Origin: Oreohelix idahoensis
Lineage: Eukaryota; Mollusca; Gastropoda; Stylommatophora; Oreohelicidae
Direction of reading: 5' to 3'
Assembly: GCA_024509875.1 (NCBI GenBank)
Contig: JAMPIV010019072.1
Location: forward strand, 186,001 to 250,000
DNA: 64,000 nucleotides
Of this stretch, positions 56,954 to 64,000 are shown in pieces. Both the position numbers and the translations under genes were made by a program. The notes under the pieces were generated by a model that saw nothing but the letters and a program-made list of their open reading frames with translations, was not told the origin of the DNA and made no database searches. How positions within the stretch are numbered: the stretch's first letter is position 1; each line of letters begins with the position of its first letter.

Positions 56954-58307
56954 CTATAGGAATATGTTTACCAATCCCGTCAAACTGGCTGTGCTGAGTT
57001 TGACAAGTAACTGGATCTTTAGAATGCTTATTTTCCTGGACATAGTGGGTTTCATTCCTGGAAAAAATAGTACTACGCTTATTCCCTTTTACAAGTTTAT
57101 CAGAATCTGCATCAGCAACCACCTGGTTGATCTTAGGAGCTCTAACCTGCTTTTTCTCACATTTGTTCTCGTGATTAACAGAACTTGCTGCTATACCAAA
57201 ATCTTTATTAGACTGGCGCCAAGAATTATCAATAGAGTCACTAGTACCACTAGCACTATGAAAGTTGTATTTCCCTCGAAAAGATCTATGTTTACCATGT
57301 ATGGCCTCTTTATGAGCAAAAAGTATATGGTGCTGGCTTTTCGCAACTTTCTGTCTATCACTGTCAACATTCAATACGATGTCAAGTAAACCATCTACTC
57401 GTTTCCTGACCTGAGCAACTTCAACATTTCTATGTGAGATCTGTTCATTAAGTTTCTTATTTAAATTCTCAAACTTAGCCACCTTCTCTTTCTCAGCCGT
57501 TAATTCTACCAATGCCTCTTTCTCGCACTGTTCTTTATTTGCTCTCAACTGAGTTAACTCTAGTTGTAGAGATTGAATCTTAATATAAGCATTGCTATTA
57601 TCAAGCTCATCAATCTTCTCTGAGCATACAGTGTTCTTGTCTTCAAGTGTACCAAAACAAACATCATGAAGCATTTCTATGTATAGCTTCTCCCGTTCAT
57701 TTGCTTCCGCATTCAATTTCTGATACATCTCTTTCATTCGTTGAGTCTCCTGTGTAATCTTTTCCACTTCAACATGTTTGATTTTCATTTTAGCCTCTAA
57801 CTCTTTGATGTTTAATAGTGAAGAATCCAAACTTGCTTGTACTCTAGCAAGTTCCTGGTTTGATCTATTTAAATCACTTGTAAGTTTAGCTAATTTTTCC
57901 TTAAGTTTACTCTCTTCAGCTTTATCCTTTAAGTAATCTTTTCTCTCCTGTTTGTTTACTCTTACTTTCTCATCTTCTAGTTTCTTTTTATCAGAAATGT
58001 CACAATGAATTATGTTGTGTATACTCTTCAATATATTGTCGTGTTCAACATGAATATTCTTATACACAAATACACGAATGTCGAGCAGCAGCAACCGGGC
58101 TAAATTCCTAGCCATTCTTAAATGAGGGATGGACTGAAATCTATTCTCAGCAAAATCTCTTAGTGCTCTCGACGCACTGACCAACAATCCGTCCATCACG
58201 TGTGCTTCCAGTTCTGGTCCTTTTAATCTATGAAAATTTTTACCCTCTTGAAATAAATACTCCAATAAAGGCCACATATTATCAGGATCCATTTCGTCAT
58301 CATCCAT
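56877..58307 (-). CDS. Coiled-coil gag-like protein of element D
   Basis: A 476-codon frame from ATG at 58307 (MDDDEMDPDNMW). Residues 1-105 are helical and mixed. About residues 105-300 form a long Lys/Glu/Leu-rich coiled coil (for example ESKLKEKLAKLTSDLNRSNQ). From about 310 on it is basic and polar. No zinc knuckle appears in this frame. The length of the coiled coil is unusual for gag. It may assemble into particles with, or compete with, the gag of a related element; inference only. I recognise no closer family. Confidence 0.7.
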   Translation of the reverse strand: MDDDEMDPDNMWPLLEYLFQEGKNFHRLKGPELEAHVMDGLLVSASRALRDFAENRFQSIPHLRMARNLARLLLLDIRVFVYKNIHVEHDNILKSIHNIIHCDISDKKKLEDEKVRVNKQERKDYLKDKAEESKLKEKLAKLTSDLNRSNQELARVQASLDSSLLNIKELEAKMKIKHVEVEKITQETQRMKEMYQKLNAEANEREKLYIEMLHDVCFGTLEDKNTVCSEKIDELDNSNAYIKIQSLQLELTQLRANKEQCEKEALVELTAEKEKVAKFENLNKKLNEQISHRNVEVAQVRKRVDGLLDIVLNVDSDRQKVAKSQHHILFAHKEAIHGKHRSFRGKYNFHSASGTSDSIDNSWRQSNKDFGIAASSVNHENKCEKKQVRAPKINQVVADADSDKLVKGNKRSTIFSRNETHYVQENKHSKDPVTCQTQHSQFDGIGKHIPIDEKKNSYGKKYNHKIRQYQGEFIKW

Positions 58308-59310
58308 AGTGACTTACTTATTGAGATCACTGTATATGTATCAATAAACCTTTTACTCCTGACAGCTAAATAACCATACAATAAATTGCAACTATTCCTA
58401 ATTACTGTCAGATCAATTTCTGTTCAAAGAACCTTTATATGGTCATATCCATATCATGGTAGTCAATACCACATGTTAATAGCCATAAACTACTTATGCA
58501 TTAAATTCTACTCATATGTCACTATAGACATAAACAACATCAACAACAGAATTAAAAAGAAATGCATAGAATTCAGAAGGCCTGAGGACATGAGTGACAT
58601 GACACACTTTACAGAACAAACAAAAATCACTTATCTGTCAATTTTCCATTCCCTTCCGCCAAGACTTTAAATATCACATAATTCTGACGCTAAAACAGTC
58701 TATCGCCGAAAGGTATTGCATCTAGATTCTCTTCCCTTCAGGTCCTCGCTTTAGTAAGGTATGTGCTCGAATACTGCATAGGAGCACATGATGATCGTAA
58801 CAGGAACACAGCAAACCCGCTCTTGACTCGAGTTATACTTGCAAAATGACTGGTACAACTGCACATACACTCGACTTGTACACGCTATCCTTCAGACGTT
58901 GTATCACCTCATAAACTGCTGGCTCGCTGCTTGATAATTTCGCTGCACATCTGATAGCAAATGTAGACTACAGACGTTGTTGTTTTCCACAGGCACGACA
59001 CAGGACGTCACCGACAGTGCTATAAAGCTGATTGTTACCACGAATAAGGCGTTTCCCAAATGCGCCACACATGTGGCATACAAACCAGGTCACGGTTGAA
59101 GCACATGAGATTCAGGTCACGCATGAAGTTCTCTCAAAACGACTGTTGCGGGTGTCAGAACCCGAAAACAAATCTATCAAATGATACAGATATGTGGACT
59201 GTATCGATAACGATTTTATCCTTCCGTCTGTTAAATACTCTCTCAAGTTAGAGAAACTCTTGATACGCGAATGTCATATCCATTCGTTCCAATTTGAACT
59301 GGTCCACCAC
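58308..59310 (-). other. 5' leader and primer site of element D
   Basis: About 1 kb of non-coding leader. Next to the 5' LTR the sense strand reads TGGTGGACCAGTTCAAAT (59292-59309), beginning with TGG as a primer site should. Its complement looks like a tRNA 3' end, but I cannot name the tRNA. Confidence 0.6.
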
Positions 59311-60551
59311 TGTTACCGATGATGAATATTAATATTAACGGTGTATGGGTGGCGTAGGTGTGCCGTCGTATCTGTGTTAGGTATGTATTAGTGAGTGTGT
59401 GGTAGAACAGTCACTCACAACACAGGTACGTAAATAATAGTCATGGATGGCCGTAAACATCTGGTGTAATTTAAATGTCGATTTATTAAGTCACAGCACG
59501 ATCACGTTTACATTGATATACACACAGTCACATTACAAGTCATTGCAATACAATACTCTTCAACATTCATCAGCAGATCTATATCAAGGCCTAAAGTCCT
59601 CACGACTCATCTCTGCGCTATAACACTGCGCTATAATACTGCACCCAGCAGTTCACATATATTATGGCCTAAAGTCTTCATGACTCACTTATAATGCTGC
59701 ACCCAGCGGTTCACATAAATAATGGCTTAAAGTCCTCACGACTCACTTATAATACTGCACCCAGCAGTTCACATAAATTATGGCCTAAAGTCCTCACGAC
59801 TCACTTATAATACTGCACGCAGCAGTTCACATAAATAATGGCCTAAAGTCCTCACGAATCATCTCTGCGCTAGACTTATAATACTGCACCCAGCATTTCA
59901 CATAAATAATGGCCTAAAGTCCTCACGACTCACTTATAATACTGCACCCAGCAGTTCACATAAATAATGGCCTAAAGTCCTCACGACTCATCTCTGCGCT
60001 AGACTTATAATACTGCACTATAATACTGCACCCAGCAGTTCACATAAATTATGGCCTAAAGTCCTCATGACTCACTTATAATACTGCACCCAGCAGTTCA
60101 CATAAATAATGGCCTAAAGTCCTCACGACTCATCTCTGCGCTAGACTTATAATAGCGAAATATATGTCGACATTTTTCCAAAGCACTACGTAGGCATACA
60201 TCCTCGAAAAACACACACAGACAGCGTTGACCACTCCCGGTCCAACGCTCCGAATCCCTCTTCTCCTCTCCGGGATCACACACTCTAGTCCCGCCAAAAA
60301 ACCCAAAACGAGACTCCGCTGTTTTTGAACACAGCTCAAAAACAGTACAGAATAAATACATCTCAGCATTTGAGATAAAAGCGTTCGCACGCTTTCCTGT
60401 ACTCTGTCACTCAAAATAAAAAGGATATGTTTCTATTATAACGTTAAACAAACCTCAGCTTAATCAGGTATACAAGTATTGTAACTCATAATCTACTTTG
60501 CCCAAAAACATATTCCGAATTACTGCCCTTTCAAAGGATCAACTTGTTACA
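59311..60551 (-). repeat. 5' LTR of element D
   Basis: Partner of 53182-54422. It includes the 58-bp tandem repeats at about 59641-60150. Confidence 0.95.
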
Positions 60552-61379
60552 CGGACTAACTGAAGATAGTACTTTATCTCTAAGTATCAGGTCCACTAAT
60601 TTATCATAAGATTTTTCCACTCCCGCAAGTTCAACCCATCTGTTGAAGGTGTCTCGTATATTTGATATAAATCCTGAAAAATCTTTATGTGAATCTGGCT
60701 GAAGATTTTTAAATTTTAATCTACAACCTTCCTCATCTAAATGAAACCGTCGCAATAGCAAAGCCTTAATGGCATCATAGTTACAAGCTATTGTAGGATC
60801 TACATTTTTAGTTGCGTTCACGGGCTCACCATCTAAAAATTCTGGAAGTTTAAGTGCCCGTGCTGATTTATCCAAATTATTAGTCTTACATACTTGTTCA
60901 AAACGTGACAAGTACGATGATAAATTATCATAATTAAGTTTGAAATGTGGCAGTTTAAAGTTATAATAACTTTTATGTTGTGTAGCTGAAGACATATCAT
61001 TAGCATTAACACCATGGCTAGTAGTAGCGCATTGTGCTTTTAATTTGGCTGTCTCCAATTGGATAAGTGCCAACTCCTCTTGTTGTTGCATTATAATTTC
61101 ATCTTGTTTCTTTTTATTTTCCTCCTCAATTCTTAATATTTCATTTCTTGCCTCTTTTCTATCTTCTTCTTGCTTTGCAAGTTCTTTCTGTTTTTCTAAC
61201 TTTGCCTCACGTTCTTCTTCTTCACGTTTTAACTTCGTTTCACGTTCTTCTTCTTCACGTTTTCTATCTGCCTGTTCTTGTTTATAAATATCTAGCTGTT
61301 CTTCAGCAAAAGTTTTCAGTTCTGGTCCTTCATAACCAAAATCTTTCCCTATTCTAACGAAAGTTTCTAACGTAGACAT
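60552..61379 (-). pseudogene. N-terminal part of gag, element B
   Basis: Starts at ATG 61379 (MSTLETFVRIGKDFGYEG). About residues 30-125 are a Lys/Glu/Arg coiled coil. About 135-275 are a capsid-like helical region (YNFKLPHFKLNYDNLSSYLS, LLRRFHLDEEGCR), similar to the capsid region of element A. It is cut at 60552 by element D; the few codons beyond this point in the open frame are D's LTR. The remainder of gag lies at 52439-53181. Confidence 0.85.
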
Positions 61380-62714
61380 TCTGAAATCAATGATCTATGT
61401 AGTTAATCAATAATGTATTGTAAACACCAATAAAAATTATTAACTTATTTATGTGTACTCAATGGCCAACGTAGTACTATTTTTAATAAAATTATACTAC
61501 TTAATATCTAACATGATGCTCATATTCACCAAGAAATATAACCCGATAGTTATTTGTCAATATACTATATCATCATGCCTTAGTCATGATGGATAAACAC
61601 TAGTGCACTGGGCCATTACTGCAAACAGTTGCAATTATCAAGTTCCTCTTATTTATTTTCAAAAATTAATAAAAATATATGTTATTATATTAATACCCAA
61701 CTAAGGTAAGCTATCCCTATTAGAGTATAAGCTTAAACATCAATAAAGACAAAACAAACCATAAATAAAATTGTACAAGACATTAACATTTCACAATTGA
61801 CAATTGCAAACATTAAAAGATGATTACTTGAACCAAATAAAACTCGGAAGATCAGAGAAGTTCAAGGTAACCAAATATGGGTTAATAAACATGTGTACAA
61901 ATAATGATGACGTCACATGACTCTATATAACGGACATATATTAACAATTAAAATAAATTATAGCAAGATGGAGAAAATACGAAATAGTTTCAAACATATT
62001 ACAGAAATGAATAAAAATTGAAACAGAATACAGGAAAATACACCAGAAATTACCATCACTATACACCTAACATCAAATATCCAATCTTTGCAATAACAAG
62101 CAGAACGAGTCCAAAATTATTTCTTTGGGGTCTCTTGTATTCAACTCGCAAATATTCAATTAAACTAAAATTGATTAGAATCTTTGTGGTCAGCTTGTGG
62201 CGACCAAACCCACTTACACACATAAAAACATACGAAGATAGATAGATACATAGAACATGCATGAATTAAATATGCCCACATAATTCGATGGACGACATTT
62301 TGCACTGAAACGACCACTACTGGGTTTACTTATCTTTTAGCGTATGAAAGTTTTCCCCGCAAGATGCTGGCAGTTGTCAATGGTACAGATGGGATTCCCT
62401 CGAAGCTGGTTTAGTGACTTTGAAAGCATTCGTGTAGTTCTTGATCCATTTTTGAAGGTAAATCGAAGTTTGATACAGATTGCAAAAGGTCTTGACTTCT
62501 GCTATGGATTTTGGACATGAAATGATGACGTTGTACAGTCTTTCGTTGTTAGGCGTCTTACGTCACTAACTGCAAGTCACGTGAGCGCTAGCCGATCGTA
62601 AACACTTCTAGGTCAATCGAACAATACAATGTCTTTATTTTCCGTTTGACTTGAACTCACTCTTTTGCATGGACTAAAGAAAAAAAAATTTTCGTTACTT
62701 CGTTAGCTTGTCAA
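61380..62714 (-). other. 5' leader of element B
   Basis: About 1.3 kb, AT-rich, with only short frames. No gene identified. Confidence 0.6.
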
Positions 62715-62815
62715 CTTGATCCCTGTGCTAGCAAACCATTGTCGATTCACGCGCTGGCAACCATTCTCGATTCACGGACTGGCGAACCATTCTCGATCCC
62801 CGCAATGGCCAACCA
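62715..62815 (-). repeat. Tandem tRNA-3'-end-like units at the primer site of element B
   Basis: Four imperfect units of 25-26 bp end in CCA on the plus strand at 62738, 62763, 62789 and 62815, with cores such as CTCGATTCACGGACTGGCGA before AACCA. On the element's sense strand each reads as TGG plus tRNA complement. The last lies five bases from the 5' LTR and is the likely primer site. Confidence 0.65.
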
Positions 62816-62820
62816 TTTTT

Positions 62821-63706
62821 TGTTACATCGGATTTTCCTGCCGATGAACAAAATTTATTATCACCACTTACACAGATTGTATCGTGCTTCATTGTTCCAT
62901 TGTTATTAGTTTTATTCTGGTTGTTGCCACCGTTTGTTATGGTATTCTCTGCTAACTTCTATGTGTGCCGGTTTATAACCACTGTTTTGTTGTATTATTA
63001 ATTTTGATAAATACTTCAAATGGTAGAGCTTCTAATGCCGTGCTGACAAACATGAATAGTGGGTCAATAGTCTGAACTTTCAATAATATCAACTGATAAG
63101 TCCGTGGTGTTCAGAGTCCGAACAGAGTACAATTTAATAGCACATCACATCCAAATAAAATGCAGTTCATCAGAATTCAATTAATACATCATAATTCGTC
63201 ACTTCCTTCAGTCGTGGTACAGTCAAGCTATTTACTCGTGATTCCTAGATAGGCAATCCGGTATCGAACAACTCAACTTACGCGACTAATGTGACCTTCT
63301 TGGATACTTTCCATTAAGATTGCTCCCGAAAATACATTCTCCTCTTCGAACATAAATCCCGTTCATCACTGAGATATAATATTGTATCCACTAAGTATAG
63401 GCTGACCCAAATACCTATTCATCAAGAAAATCCTTGATATAAATATCCTTCTACTGGGAGACTTCAAAAACTTCCGTCCGTCTAGGACCAAATATAACAA
63501 CATATGGGTACAAATACAATGTTGTCACGTGCTACCTTACCAACGCGACACGTCACATTAAAAACTACGCAAATTATGCTCCTCGCTTTCAACATCGTAA
63601 AGCAAAAAACTATAATATATCTCTGTTGCATTTCAACAACTAAAGTGTGCAACTTTTATCGGAGCTTACTACCTAGTTGCTACAAATCATATATCCTCTT
63701 GTAACA
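62821..63706 (-). repeat. 5' LTR of element B
   Basis: 886 bp, paired with 45310-46195. Ends next to the target duplication ATGGG at 63707-63711. Confidence 0.95.
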
Positions 63707-63711
63707 ATGGG

Positions 63712-64000
63712 TACTACAATGGGTAAAAGCGGTTAAGGCCTAGCATGCCCGCCGAGACTAGAGTGCGTCACAAAAACATGAAATAGCTGTCATTTCCGGA
63801 TGTAAACATTAGAATCTAAGAAGGGAAACGGAACAAGAAACAACCCAAATATAATAATAATGAGTAATGGAGATAGACGAAGTTATATGAGGTAGAAGAA
63901 GACAAAATGAGTAAAAGGAGGGAATAGCGTTAAAAAATGGCGATCGCACGGGAAAATAGAATAGGTGGGAAAAAGGTCACCTCAGAGATATAAATAGAAA
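63712..64000. other. Right flank, no recognisable feature
   Basis: Short A-rich sequence after element B; no gene or repeat identified. Confidence 0.5.

Larger units (their letters stand above)
53182..60551 (-). mobile_element. LTR retrotransposon D: gag-only, inserted in the gag of element B
   Basis: Two LTRs of exactly 1241 bp (53182-54422 and 59311-60551), flanked by the perfect 5-bp duplication CGGAC (53177-53181 and 60552-60556). The primer site, two overlapping gag-like frames and the purine-rich end are all on the minus strand. No protease, integrase, RT or RNase H was found in 4.9 kb of interior, so it is non-autonomous. Its LTR ends (TGTAACAAG... and ...CGGTAACA) resemble those of B (TGTTACAAG... 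and ...GATGTAACA), and its gag tail shares a Cys motif with B. The LTRs differ at about eight sites. Confidence 0.93.
45310..63706 (-). mobile_element. LTR retrotransposon B: Gmr1-like (gag-PR-IN-RT-RH), interrupted twice
   Basis: Direct repeats of 886 bp (45310-46195 and 62821-63706), TG to CA, with a perfect 5-bp target duplication ATGGG (45305-45309 and 63707-63711). On the minus strand the order is 5' LTR, primer site, gag, protease, integrase, reverse transcriptase, RNase H, 3' LTR. Within it sit an R2-like LINE (46654-48733) and LTR element D (53182-60551). Without them B is about 8.9 kb. Integrase before RT is the defining oddity of the Gmr1 group of Ty3/gypsy elements. It is defective: gag is split and the RT catalytic block is deleted. 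The LTRs differ at about six positions. Confidence 0.95.

Overview
The window is animal nuclear DNA, almost certainly from an invertebrate, and nearly all of it is transposable elements. There are no bacterial-style operons, no rRNA genes and no credible intact tRNA gene. What can be read are LTR retrotransposons of the Ty3/gypsy type, LINEs of two kinds (RTE-like with an APE endonuclease, R2-like with a restriction-like endonuclease), tRNA-derived SINEs, a satellite grown from a SINE and one decayed DNA transposon. I could not recognise a convincing host gene. The mix fits an aquatic invertebrate such as a mollusc, but the phylum is a guess.

Layout. 1-7635: LTR element A (+ strand), entered inside its 5' LTR. 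Its internal part carries a gag reading frame fused to the integrase zinc domain, then an integrase tail followed by the start of reverse transcriptase (RT). 7636-26850: low-coding DNA with SINEs (8354, 8808, 11178, 23536), RTE-like LINE pieces (9378, 12504, 21111, 21963, 24888) and a 24-bp minisatellite (24518-24887). 26856-35654: LTR element C (- strand), with a 5-bp target-site duplication (TSD) GTGCA, LTRs of about 2.95 kb that are longer than its interior, and a single gag-like reading frame. 36686-40176: about seven head-to-tail copies of a 466-bp SINE-derived unit preceded by an inverted part-copy, all flanked by a 12-bp duplication. 40866-44166: an RTE-like LINE with an uninterrupted endonuclease/RT frame of about 1000 residues. 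45310-63706: LTR element B (- strand, TSD ATGGG), itself broken by an R2-like LINE (46654-48733) and by a second LTR element, D (53182-60551, TSD CGGAC).

How they fit together. A and B both place integrase before reverse transcriptase, which is the Ty1/copia-like order known in Ty3/gypsy elements of the Gmr1 group. C and D carry no pol and only coiled-coil, gag-like proteins, so they look like non-autonomous partners. D shares terminal bases and a C-terminal Cys motif with B. C shares a tRNA-Pro-like primer site and a similar gag start with A. The RTE-like LINE could supply reverse transcriptase for SINEs, but nothing here proves that pairing.
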